64,000 nt of DNA from positions 26,788,099-26,852,098 of the forward strand of contig JACMZG010001913.1 of the NCBI GenBank assembly GCA_018340805.1. Reading direction: 5' to 3'. Of the stretch, positions 14,601-28,341 are shown one piece after another. Source of the stretch: Microvelia longipes (Eukaryota > Arthropoda > Insecta > Hemiptera > Veliidae). Each line of letters starts with the position of its first letter. Position 1 is the first letter of the stretch. Position numbers and translations under genes: made by a program. The notes under the pieces are model-generated. The model did no database searches, was not told the DNA's origin, and saw only the letters and a list, made by a program, of their open reading frames with translations.

Positions 14601-17600
14601 GCGGCTTGTCAGGGTTGTGAAAGATCTATTAAGAAAGATGCTTAGTCAGGTTAGGTTAGATTTTGTAGAGATGTGTACTGTGTTGTGTGAGTGCGAAGCT
14701 ATCATAAATCTCAGACCGTTAACTTATGTTTCGGAATTAGATTTAAAACCTTTAACGCCAAATTTATTAATGTTTGGGGAAAATAGATCTTATGGAACGG
14801 TTGATAGAGATGAAATTGACGCAAACAAATTAAATTCGAGGCTAAATTATAAACAAAAATTAATTTTAGATTTAAGAAATCGATTTCATAGGCAAATAGG
14901 GAATAAGCCTACATATAGTATTAAGGTTGGAGACGTTGTCTTAATTGGCCAAGATAACGTTAAAAAAGTTGATTGGCCTATGGGTAGAGTTATTGAGTTA
15001 CTTCCCGGTCCCGATGGAGAAGTTAGGGTTGTATCCATTCAGCTGGGACTTAGCCATGGAAGGAGAAAAATAATTCGCCCAGTTCAGCGAGTTTATCCGC
15101 TTGAGGTTGATGCCAAGGAAGGTGAAGAGTTGCAACAGCTTCTATCGGACAAAACAAAAGCTGAGGGAACTCAAAGACAGCACACTCGCTCTGGCAGGAT
15201 AGTGAAGCCGCCAGAGAGATTCAAATGAACGTGAGTTGAGTTACATCAACTCAGGTGGGAGTGTGTTGGGATTGAGAAAGCCCAACTTGTTTATTTTTTA
15301 TTTATCTATTTATTTTTCTAATTTGTTAAATTTTGATGGACAAGTGTTTGTTTAATAAAATTAGACATTCTGTTTTTAGAGTTCAAAGGAATCCGTAAAT
15401 TATTTATAGTTTAAAACTATAGTTATAGTTTTTATAGTTAGCTTTTATAGTTTTACTTGTTTTCGTAACATACTCATTGAGATACCCAATACATCATCCA
15501 TAAACTGGATTCCCTTACTTAGACTTCCAGTATGTCATCCATCATATGGGTCCATTCACTTAGATTTACCGTCTGGGTCTACTCACTCACTCATCTGGAT
15601 CCTACTACTCACTACTTCCAGTTGTGTGTCCACGCACTCACAATGCTAATGTATCATCTATCCACTGGATCCAGTCGCCACTCACTAAGACATCCAGTGT
15701 GTCGCTAAGTCCACTCACTCATAATTCCAATTCTGACTATTATAAGGTCCACAAATTGTGATCGTCGTTAACTACCGAAACTAACTTCTTGAATATTCTC
15801 TCGTTTCTGTAGCTGTGCGGACCCGTGCTAGCTAGATCACGAAAGGTTAGCAGTATGGGGCATGGGTCGTATTTGAATGGGCAACTGCCTAAGGATATAC
15901 TTGTAAAGTTAGATAGGTGCCCTTAATTCCAAAAAAACCTCAAGTTTTATTTATTAATTTATGTCAAATGGTTCAAAATTTAAGAGGAGGGACTTTTAGT
16001 CCATCCTGTATATTATTAATATACTGCTAAACTTTAATTTAACCTGGATATTTCCTCTATCAATATTTCTGATTAAAAAAGAGTGCCCCCAGGAGAGTTG
16101 TCTATAGAGGTGAAAATAATCAAAAAAATTGTTTTCTAAAGGGTTCTATATTTTGATTACTTCAAAGAATTTGAATCATAGAATTACTATTCTATGATAA
16201 AACATTTCCAACTTTATTAATTGAAAAATTTAACATTAACGAAATTAATGAACAAATTTTAATTATCATTTACTATCCCATATGAATCGAAGTCATAAAA
16301 AAGATGAAATTAGGATGTCTGACACTGTGTATTTACAAGATTAAAACAAGTATTAAATTTACTGTTTGTCTGAATTAAAAACAAATCTATTCATATTTCA
16401 ATATTAATTAAAACTTTTGTACGGAAACAATTGTAAATAAAACAATATTAACACAAATTAATTAAAATCCTAATATAGAAAAAATTAAAATCTTTATTGC
16501 TTCACTCTTTATGTTATTTTAAAAATATCATTTAGAGTGCAGTGGATGGTATATTTTTTTCTTATTTTAAACTTTTATTGGAAAATAATTTATGTCAAAA
16601 ATGATTTTTTTTGTTATTTTCGTCTACAAACAACTTAATCAAGGGACACCCTCCATATGCTACCTGAGTTATCAAAAGAAGGTACATAGAAAAATTTGAG
16701 ACACGACCAATTCTAGTACCCTAATGATTTTTATCAGTATGGACACGGATGTGTGGACTTAGTAGATCAAAGCCAAAACATAGATCTCAGTACTTTTTTG
16801 TCATTAAAACATGGATTCTACCATACCTGAAATGAAGAAGTTAATGCAGAAGTAAGTTCGTAGTAAGTCTCCCAAGGATGTTTGTCTGGAGGTCTAAAAG
16901 GTGTTAGTAAGTAGTTAAGACCAAGTAAAGGTAGGAGGAGTAATGTTGCCCTCAGAGCTTGGAGGGTGGCGGTGGAAGGCCTGGAAGAAGGGCCGGCTCT
17001 CAGCTTGCTCACCACAACCCGTACGATGTTGATGAGGAATATCAGGTTGAGCATCATAGAGCTTGCTACCAGTACCACCAACACCCACGAATATTGACTC
17101 TCGTCTATCCAGCATCTACACATGTAATACTTCAAGTATTTTTATAGAGAAATACGGGGTGCGTAGGAAAGGAATTCGATTTGTACTTAATATAGGTATG
17201 TTCACATGAAATATTTGCTCAATGGGTAAAAGTAACCAGTGTACCTAATAGAAAGGTTTTTTTAATTTTTTAAATATAACTTTAGTTAATGTTTATACTA
17301 TTATTTATTTATTATTATAAATAAAAATAAATATTCATATTAATTATTTTTAATAATACATATTTAAATTCATTAATTAGTAACATAGGTTACATATAGA
17401 CAAAGTAATGTGTTCGCAACAAGCATCTAAAACTAAAATATTTCCTGAGTTATCCATTCAAGGTGCTTTTAGATATTTTGAATGATTTTTATGATATCGT
17501 CTATCTGTATGTGTGTTATTCTGTTGTCATCGAAGCTTCCAGCGTTCTTGTGCTATAAATTTGAAACTTACAAAAATCAATCTGTATGTCTGATAGTGCT

Positions 17601-20600
17601 AACCGAAAAAATACTTTTTATGACGCCATTATCCGTTCTTAAGAGCTCAGCAATAATTCCAAAACTGGCTGAAACCCAGAAAGATGGTCCAAAAAATATC
17701 ATTTTCGGGCTGGACAGCTAAATTGAGGTCTGATTTTTTTGGCATTATAAGTCAACTATCTAGATGACACCTCGGTTTCGAATAATTAGTTTGATGACAC
17801 ATGCAAAAAAAAAAAAAAACATTAAACATAACTATAACAAAACATACAGCAGTAGGATAGGTAGTAGGATGTAATCACCTAGGAGAAAATGCTGAGAATA
17901 ATGCTACGACATGCTTTACTCTGTTCGTTTCCGGAGGTGACTGAATGCAGTCCAAAGTATTTTAAAACTAGTGCTTTAAGTAACTTTATTTTCAGGCAAA
18001 GTACGAACCAAGTTAGAAGTAGTGAGCCTTAGCAAAATAGAGAAAATCCACATATTTAGAGAAATACAGTAGCCGAGTTTTACATTTTCTTATTCCTAGG
18101 CATCCTTATTATAAAGTTTTACCCTATATCATACTTTTATCAATAAAAGTCCATAAAGTTATAACAGATATTAAACTTTGAGGACTTCGTGAGAGGTTCC
18201 AGGAAAAACAATATCAGACGGTGTAGAAGGAAACCAATAAAAAACTTATTTTAAGATAACTTGATTTTCTTTTTGTTTTGGGTCTAAAATTACAATAAAA
18301 CAATTTTCTCATACAAAATAAAATTAACTTGGAGGGATGCGATGCTTCAAACTACAATTAAGGGTATAATTTTTCGCATTTTTCGAACAGGAAAGAATGT
18401 TAGATTTTTGTTTAGTTTTGTTCCAAGTTGGAATTTAGGGTGAAACTTGGAATTGTATTGCTGTATTTAAAGGTAATTATATATCAATACTTCATTACTG
18501 AGACTTTAACGTAAGAAAATTAAATTTTTTTTATGTATTTCCCGAATATAGCTAGATCTAGCATTGTCTGTGTTTTATATAAGCGATGCAGCACAAATAA
18601 AATAGTCTCTCAAAGAGCCCAGCCTTATTGAGGCAAACCTCACAGTGTAAATTCTAGTTAGTGGTTCCCAATCTTTTTTTATTTAACCATCAAAACCCTT
18701 AGCTATTTTTATCTTCAGACAGAATGTTATGTGAAGTTTAATGACTGGTTTTAAGAAAGTAAAGAAGCACATTTCACTCCCAAGGGCGAAAATTAATTTT
18801 CCCTGGGAAGAAAAAGTAACTTTTTCTACTTTGGCAGTATAAAGTAACTTTTTTTCCCTTGGCACATGATTGAAACACTCATGTGCTGCGGGTTTAGTTT
18901 TCATCCCTTGACACCATTCAGAAGTAGGAATCCAGCAAACCACAGGAGTGGGGATTTACTAAATTAAATGTTAATTTATTGACAAAAATTATGTAACAAT
19001 TTAATCATTTAGACCTTCAGCGTGCGAAGCGTTTTTTCAAACAGCAAAGTTCAGGCAAGCATAGAGCGAAGTTTTTTTACACATATTAAATAGCAAGCCT
19101 CTATTATTATAAAAAACTGTTAACTTCAACAATACATTAAGTGAGCATGCTCCTTTGAACGTATGTTATAATTATAACATACGTTCAAAGGAGCATGCTT
19201 CAGCAATCTTGAGAGCAATGTGAGCCTCTTTTTTGACATTCACGCATATATTTATAGCAATTTAGAGTACAAAGCGAGGCTTCATTACTTTTTTAGAATC
19301 AAGCTATCCTTATTTAATTGTTAAATTACTTTTCTATCCAATCTAGGCAGCGCAGTGAGCCTGTTAGTTATAAACTGTATTTTATGTATTCTTTTGACGT
19401 GAGTTCCTGATGCAACGAATTTCTAAACCATTAATTGTTTAATAATTTGCAGTGCGGGTCAATCTAACTTTTCAGATTTTCAGGGAGGGACAAGTAACCC
19501 GTTTGACCTCCCCCCTGCGGACGCCCATAATGCCGCCAGGAAAGTAAAAATAAATGTAGTTCCGAGATTCGACCTACTGCTGGAACAGATATTTAAAAAA
19601 CAGCGCTATACAACTTGCCATTCCACAATAAATCGATAAAATAGATTTATGCTTATAAGTGGCAACAAGGCATACATAAACCTACTTAGACCATCTATAC
19701 AGACAATCAATGTCTGCATACTTAAATTTACTAAGTTCTAACAACTGCTTTAGAAGTCAAAAGCAAACTTAAGTTAAAGTTCAGAGCTTAACCAACAAGT
19801 AGTTTGTGTGCTTCCACAACATCACCAATTCGTCAATGAAGCAAACAACTGTTTGAAAGTAAAATATTTTTATCTTCCCGAGCTTAAAGCAAGTTAGGTC
19901 TTCATAAAAACGTCTTAACTAATAAAAACTTTCATAAAATATAGAATGTTTTAAAAGCAAATTTAATTTATAAATATTTGAATTATATTTTCCCTGGAAC
20001 AAAAAGGTACGTCATTTTCAACATAAAACTCTTCAAAAAAATTATATTATTTTTAAATAAATACTTCTTTATTTAACAATATTTTAAACTTTATCTTCTA
20101 TATAAAATAATTATTTAAGCATTGTTCTTAAAATAATGAATTTAATAAATAATTATGTCTTGAGGTCTTAAAACGCATGGACTTTGTAAAGGGCACACAG
20201 CTAGTAATTAGTTGGGTAAGTATTAAGATCTACAGATCCGGACCATTTTAATAAAAAATAAAGAGAAAGGGGTGAAACTTATCACTAGTATCACACTTAA
20301 CAAGGTACTGTCTTGGCAGCACATTTTTACCAAATTTTTGTAAGGAAATTCCGCAAATGAGGTTGTTTAGATGACGAAAGTCAAAGGGGATACATATATA
20401 TAGCATGAACTTCGTATGTCCGCGTATAGTTCACAATTACCAAGTTTTGATTAATCACAAACACCAATACGTAATAAAAATTGTTATGTTCCTGCCACTA
20501 GTTTATGGTGATCTTTTGGGATATATTACATGCATTCCCAATCATAATTTAATCAGGAGACCTTGCGCTCCAGCAGTTTGGATTTAGATCAAGCCTTTCT

Positions 20601-23169
20601 GCATACCGATCGGTTTGCAGCTGTAAAACTGTATACTAAAACCAGCTGTTTTAGTCATTGCAAGTGCCATTCCCATTGATCTGTTAGTTATAAAGCGCAA
20701 GAGAGTATACGAAAGAAAAATAGAAGCCAATCATAATACGGTAAGAAAATAAAAAAGAGCTAGAACCATCGGGCGGTGTCAACTTTCGTGGGATGAAGAG
20801 ACAATAGGCCGCTGGAAATGGCGCCTAATTAAAGATATCAAGTCATGGGTAGATCGAACATGGAGAAGTAGGCTCCTACATAACACAGCTCCTCAGTGGG
20901 CACGGTCCAACTTACACAAAATCAGGAAACATGAGTTTTCTGATTATCTCTATTGACCTGGTCGTACTGTCAACGTACAACATACATTTTTGGATTGTAC
21001 TAAATAGACCAATGAGACGCTAAATCTAACCGTGATATATGGGCCAATCACTCCCGACACAATAGTGACTGTCAAGCTGAAAAACGAGGACTCGTGGGAA
21101 ATGGTCAATGATCTTTTTGAGACCATCCTGCGTGCTAAAAAAAGTTGATTTGGATAACGCAATATAGAAGGACATTACCACAAATATAATTATTATTTAT
21201 TTATTTCTTCTTTTTTTTTAAATTTTTATTTTAATTATTACTTTTTTATTTTTTTCAGGTTTTGGCGATAGATCTAGGCGTTGCAAGTTTTCTCACAACA
21301 TTGGGACCCACTATAAAGATTTGACAAGGAGAAATCTCCCTCCCATCTTACCCCCCGAAAGATGGGAGGGAGCCGGAAGGCTCCCTTCCATGAGGCTCCC
21401 TTCCCTTCCCTTGAACCTCCCCTTCCAGGCGAGGTTCAAGGGGTTTTGCAGAGTAAGTTTTAGTTGGTATGAGGCAGACCCTGAGTCCAACTCTGTTGAC
21501 AGACCGCTGTCTTCGTGCGTAAATGCATTTTTCTCTCCTGTTTGGTAACATTTTTCCCGCAAGAAAAATTTTACCAAAAAAAAACTATTAGTTTCAAAAC
21601 TATCATACATTTTGATAAAACAAAACGGAGCAAGTTTACGTTATGATACAACACAAAGGAGCGCATTTAAAATTTGATATAACAAAAGAAAGCGAGTTTA
21701 AATTTTGATATAACAAAGGCGAGCAAGTTTACATTTTGATTTAACTTAAAAGGAATTGGAGCTTTCAAAACTTTGCTATTTCACCCGGATATTAGTGAGA
21801 ACGTTTGCGTGCCGACTTGAATTGATTCCTTGTATAAACAAACAAGATTATTTAAGCTTAAGCTGATAGCATAACTGATTTTATCATTCTGATTTATGAT
21901 AACTTCTGTGACAATTGTTTACATCTTAATTTTCTTTTAGCGAATTTTTATAAGAAAATAAAGCTTATGAGTTTTTGTAGAAATTTGAAGCATCTTATTG
22001 CGTATACATTTTATAAAGTTTTATATAAAAAATTACTTTATATCTATTTTGATGGGTATGACTCAAATATCAACGTCAACAAGTATTACTTAACAATAGG
22101 GCGAAAGTATGAGCGAGTGAGGTGTGTGTAGCTTATTACAATTATATCAAGCGTAATAAAGTAACAAAATACCTTCGGTCTCTTGGCCGCTCCATTTGAT
22201 GAGATAAAACATGGCACATATTTTAGTCACTCATAGTTAGTTTTAGGACGTATGTTAGTCTTATACATGGCTACATGCGTGCTTAGTCAATTTGATGGCA
22301 TCACTTTTTCGCATTTTATGCTTTTTCGAAATTTTGCTGAGTAATTATTGCGGGTTAATGACGTCATAAAAAAAGTATTCTCCGGATAGCACAACTACAG
22401 CGGTATACTGATTTTTGTACAAACTCTCAAGCATAAATACACGAGTAACTACGATGATAACAGACACACACAAACACACACACATTGTAAACATTGTAAA
22501 ATTAGAGAAAAATATATTACTCATTGTTTATTTGAATCGAAGTTTCGAAAGTATCCATCACTAGGATAACTAATACACTAAGTACATCCATCACCAAGTA
22601 CGCAAACTGTACTTACTGATTGGTATCGCCGGATATAAGTCTAAGACCTGTGTAGAGAGTAATAAAACCAAGAGGAAGCGTCCACGACACTGCTGTTAAC
22701 GTTCTCACCAGCCTCTGTTCACTCGTAAACGCCAACACAAGGAGGGTATGGAGGTAAAACCCTTCTGCCAGCATCCAAGAGTAGCTCGATAGCAAGAAGT
22801 AATGGAGAATGACATGCAGGCACTGGCACCAGATCTAGAATGCAAGAAAAACTAGTTAGCATATAATAAGAAACAATGCTAATTTCGTTGCAATTTTCAT
22901 TGGGAGTAGGAGTATCGATAGGTGTTGATTGACTAAAAAATTGGTACCAATCTCTCTTTTAGCCGTTCGAGCTTAATAATCTCTACTAGAATGTATACCA
23001 AGCTACTTGTTTCAGCTCCTTAAATGATACATCACTCTCCACTGTGCTCAAAGATATGATTAAAGTTAAAAGTTAAATATATATGTTATCATGCAGTATA
23101 AGAGGAATCCTATAGCAAAGTCTATGAGGTTGTGTAGGGTAGAAGAAGTATCTTGTCAAGAATTTAATA

Positions 23170-23225
<56 letters not shown>

Positions 23226-26200
23226 TATTCATATTTATATATAGTATATATATTTATTTACCAAATAAACTTACCCCGTTTTCAATAATAGCTTCCGGAT
23301 ACGGAACGACGAGACGGTACCAAGCTAACCACATGAGATTGTTGAAGGCAAAACTAGTGAATAAATTCATGTGAAGTGTATTTCTTGGGCATCTTAACGA
23401 CCTGAAACATGTTAATAAACATGACTAGATGTCGAGTTATCAACAATGTCGAATGAAGCAACAGTTCCTAAATGTTCCACATTTCTTAAATCAATCTTTC
23501 CTCGATACTGGAACTTTATTAAAGTTCATTATTATAATAATGAACACGTTTGCCTGGTCATTAGTTCACTGCAATGCTTTTTTGGCTCTAAAATACTCGG
23601 TTTAAAAATATTCTGTACTTAATTTATCTATGTGTATTTACCTATATGTACAGGGCTTATGGTATATAACAATAACGAGACTAATATATCATAAAGTGTT
23701 CTTTGTTATCCATTCCATCACTTACAGTAAATTACAGTCCGATCGATTATTAATTTTGTGCTAACCAGCTTATAGGTTGTGTGGTGAATCTTGGTTCGGC
23801 CAATTCACCCCAACAAAATGGTTGATGGTTAATGGTTAGACACTTGAACTAAAAAGGAATATAGATTGTTTAATATCCTTATTACTTTATAGTACAGAAG
23901 AAAGTTACTATAAAGTAAAAAAAATAATTAGAATAATAAATAAAACAGTCATGACGTTGAAATGCCGCAATATCACTTATGATACTGTTTTCAGAAATAA
24001 AGCGTTTTCTAAATAAAAGGGATTCATAACCAGTACAAGTGACGTAACACTATAGAAAAAAGCCGTCAAATTCAACATTAAATTAACCTGACCTTTAAGT
24101 AATAATTTAAAACTAAATTAATAACATAATTTAAAAGTTACGCATAATTTCTATACGGGTTATTAATATATTTTTCTAAAACTGGAAAAAACATGGGGCT
24201 TGTCAATAAAGACCATTCATAGAGTCGGCCGCAAAGTTGGCCACACTTTGAAAATTTTGTAATATCATAGTCAAATGACATGCAACAAGTGCTGCCGGTA
24301 ATGCAAAACAACAACAAATAATAAGGGACTTCCGAGGAAGGAGTTGACCAAGAAGCAGCTACACCGCGGATCATCGAGGTGCCGATGGCCCTTCTTCTTT
24401 ATTGTTATATCGGGCGGAGAAGTGAAACAACACAAAAAAGAAAAACACTAGAGCATGTTTAAACATAGATCCAATAAACTAAAGCAAAGCTATTAACTGC
24501 TGCTCAAACTGACTATATTATGGAACGAAGTATTCGTGGTTTAAAACCGCATTCAATTTAAATGTGGTTGGAGGAAAACCTGAATCAACTTTTCAATTAG
24601 CTTTTGGTTTAATATGGGTAATAGCGTTTACCCAATTAAGAGATTTAAACCTTTTCAAGCTCAAGTTTGTAGGCTTTAGAGTAAATATAAGATAATAAAT
24701 TTCATTAGATAACTAGATTGATTTGGTCTTAAGCTGATGATCAGACCAAATTTTTTTAATTTATTAAAATATAATATAATAACTTAGTATAAAATTATTG
24801 TAAATATTGCAAACATAATAATTATAATTATCATAAATTATAACAAACATTATGTAAACATGGCTGTAATATTATAATGTTATTTATGTTAATTTTCCGG
24901 TAAAACGTCATATTTTTAACAGATATAAACCAACTTTTCCGTATAAGTATATAACAAAGAAAGACATATTTTCGCAAATAACTTACGAATTAAATTTAAG
25001 TTGCTTTAGAATATTGACTAGTTGTTCGTTATGTTTGCTCTCTGACGATATGTCTTACATCGGAAAATAGTAGGAAGATTGAAATTCTAAGGCTTAAATA
25101 CTAGACCATCAAAGTATTAAAATTTAAAAGATAATATATTCCAAAGGGCACAATATCAAAATAAATTCTTGGGAACGTTTTACTACTTATAAGTGAATTT
25201 TAGTCAAATTTAATTCCATTAATTCTTAGCAAACTTTTTGCAAAGTTGATGACTGTAAAATATATTTTTATGGTCTAAAAATACAACCTACCGGGCAGCA
25301 CTACTAGACCTCATGCCTGATTTTGTGTCAAGTTTCAACAATTTAGAGTAAACACAACAGACACACACAAAAAAAGAGGATGAAAACCACTCAGAAAGTC
25401 TTAAAAGTGTCTTACACGGATGATTATGATGAAATTCCGGATGCGGATTTTTAGGGTCAATACACTAGTAATTAGTAAAACCACTAAATGCGCAAAAGTG
25501 TTGCTGTGATAAGCCAAAATAAGAAAAAAATGACGTTTTTCCGGTAAAACGTCATATTTTTAACAGATATAAACCAACTTTTCCGGATGATTTGTAGCTA
25601 TTCTAATTTTTACGTGGTATTGATGCACCCCACATAACAAGATTTACTAAAAGCCATTGACAATAAAAGTGATGTCTGACGTAACATCACTATTGAAATA
25701 TATCTCCTTCTGCAAGACAAAGGTTAGCCGAAATGAAGTTCGGCTTGAGTCGTTTTGCTTTTAACAGTCTGCTAGGCAAGAACCTCAAGCATTTGATTTG
25801 AACTCAAGTTGGTGAACATAAATCGAGTTACTCCCACTCGAATAGATTTGCAAAGTGAGGCGGAAACCTACTTGACACGACACCAGCTAATTTCAATTAA
25901 ATTTAACAATCTTGGAAACTTAGTCTGTTATATTCAATATTACATCCTGTTATGTACTTTTCGATCTGAATTTTCTTCTAAGGTAGTGAAGTATCAAATA
26001 TGTATTCTGAAATTATATATTTAAAGTGTTATCATAACCACAGCCGGCATTGTCTCTGCTTAATTTTAGCCTCAACAAAAAATTAACATCAAGAAATTAA
26101 TAAATTACGTTTAAAACCAAACCTATAAAAGATGGTCTCTTATAAAAACTTTTCCTTACCCCATTGAATTCGCTACGCTCATTCTCACTACTTCATCCTC

Positions 26201-28302
26201 AGAATATAAAAATCACCAAATTTATACTGCAACACGTCTTTAGACTTGATTCGCTCATCCTCAGACCACTGACCGCTCATCAATCCAGACACTGACCTCA
26301 CTCGATGCTTCTTAACATTAAAGATCCAACGAAAACCCTAGATATGCTTGCCGTGGTGAAACAAAGTTTAGTATTCTTATTAATTTCATAAAGGGATACA
26401 CTTTTACCACGTTTCAACTCATTGGCTTTCTGTTTTTAAACAAGGTATACAAATAATTCGATAAAAACTCAACTAATGCTGATAATAACCTGAAACATGA
26501 CTACATGCTGGCTAAATTTTAAATCAATTGAAACATTTTTTTGCGTTTGATGCGTATTGTAGTGGAGCCTAGCAGTTAGGGGTTCCTAAGAAGTCGAATT
26601 AAAAAATATTATCCCAAGTTAGAGTTTTACTACATTATTTTAATGCAAATAAGGGCCTTCTTTGTGAGCTTAGTATAGTCTTTCTTAACATCATCAACTC
26701 TTGCAGTGCCCCCTGTCAGAGTAATGCTTCATTAGTTACTTACAAATGGAGCTCCATTAGAACATATTATAGTGTTCCTTGAGATTATGGAGTCGCTGTG
26801 TCCCCAGTCAAAGTTATTCTATATTTTTGCCTCTAATTAGAGCCGCATTGGTGCCTTTTATAGTGAATAATAACATCATTATATGAGGCCACAGTCAGAG
26901 TTGTTAAGTGTTTTTTACTTACAAATGGCACCTTTTTTTGGTATAATGTACCTAAAAAATAATTTTATAATCTATATTTTAACCCAACATTGGAGCATAT
27001 ACCATTACTAGTATAGTCAGGGTCTCCTAGTCAGAGTTGTGTTATTAATCTTTTTACACATCAATACGGCCTTATTAATGGTGTACGGTGTCGTATCTTA
27101 TGGTTGTGAACACTAGGTTGAAACTGGTGTGGAAACGATCGGAGAACTCGGAATGCTTAAATTTGGAAATCCAGGTTTAATGTTTGGGTTCCCACGATGA
27201 AATTGTATCGTTTTGTTTTTAAAATTAATTAGGCCCTATATTATTAACTCTACACCGTGTGGAATAATTCAGGTTCGTGTTTTCTTTCTCAATAATCTAT
27301 TTTCTGTTTAAGTCTAGGATTTATGAATTACAATCCTGAATCTATTATTTTAGATTCGCTTGGAATTTTAAATCATCATATACGGTTTATTTTTTATTTT
27401 ATTTATCTTTTTTATACTTTATTTTAGTTTTATTCATTAACTCTTTTGACAATATTATGCAACAATTCTTAATTTGTTTTTTGACTTAAGTATAATGGTG
27501 ATTTATACGCTATTCTTGTAAATTTCTTATTTTATTATTTAGTTTAATTATTGTCTTGTATATGATTGATCAGTATGCTGTGTATGTAGCAACTTATCGT
27601 AAATAAGCAGCCTTATATTGCATTGTTTTATAAATATATTTTGTTTCTCTGAGCAGTAACATGACTATACACTTGTACCTTGATTACAAGTTACAAGTGT
27701 AATTTGTAAATTAGTTTGATTTTTTAAAGGTAATGCGCATATACGTATTTCATAGGCAATAAGAAACAGTAGTCATCATTCCATGGTCGGATCAGTCTCT
27801 TACCTGGAAAAGATCTAATTTAATATGTGAAATTTAGTATATTTATATTATTATGTTCTATGAAAATCCTGTTTAGTATTTCTTTTAAAATACCTTTTAA
27901 ATAGGCAACTAAAAACTTATGTTTGATTGCAGAATACAGGTTATCCTTTCTGTCATAATTTGCCATACTAAACTTATTGAAATAATTGTTTACTTACTTA
28001 AAGTATGAAAGTATAAATATTGAGAGAAGTAAAGCTAGGAGTGATATGAAGTATCCAACCTGGTAGATATTGTTTACTTGGGTCCGCAGCTAAAAAATGA
28101 AAAAAATAATATTAAGCATTTCGTGTTGCAAATAGCTTACAATGTTGAACATATTGAACGGGAATGACGGCTAAGTGTCAAGAAGCAAATTCTTGGTTCA
28201 AGAATTTGGTCAATTAAGAAACTTGATTTGGATTTTAACCGATTTTGAACGCGTCAAAGTAATCAAACCAAATCAAAGTAATACCACCTTAAGCTTTAGA
28301 TA

Positions 28303-28341
<39 letters not shown>

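Larger units (their letters stand above)
4506..15470 (+). mobile_element. BEL/Pao LTR retrotransposon, internally deleted, host of a nested Gypsy element
   Basis: The LTR starts TGTTGGGATT and ends TTTCGTAACA, and it is flanked by TACTC on both sides (4501-4505 and 15471-15475). The 5' LTR is interrupted after position 126 by the Gypsy element at 4632-12317. Without the guest, the element is about 3.3 kb: LTRs of 212 and 207 bp and a 2.86-kb internal region. A gag-like part with zinc knuckles, part of an aspartic protease region and the C-terminal integrase remain. RT, RNase H and the first integrase catalytic residues are absent, so it can only move with help from intact relatives. It lies opposite to the receptor gene. 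Confidence 0.93.
17116..22616 (-). other. Receptor intron between TM4 and loop-2 exons, repeat-rich
   Basis: 5.5-kb intron. It holds a dispersed repeat (17450-17715), the 56-bp palindrome, an R1-like non-LTR fragment, a GC-rich hairpin patch, a short tandem array and a second dispersed repeat (22160-22350), all listed separately. No host exon is seen, and the reading phase of the flanking receptor exons leaves no room for one. Confidence 0.6.
23402..27997 (-). other. Receptor intron between TM1 and TM2 exons
   Basis: 4.6 kb, AT-rich. It holds two exact 49-bp direct repeats (24893 and 25537), a dispersed repeat of family E (25296-25470), a TCGCTACGCTCA-type repeat (26160-26285) and a diverged tandem array (26640-27090). 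No coding region supported. Confidence 0.6.
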
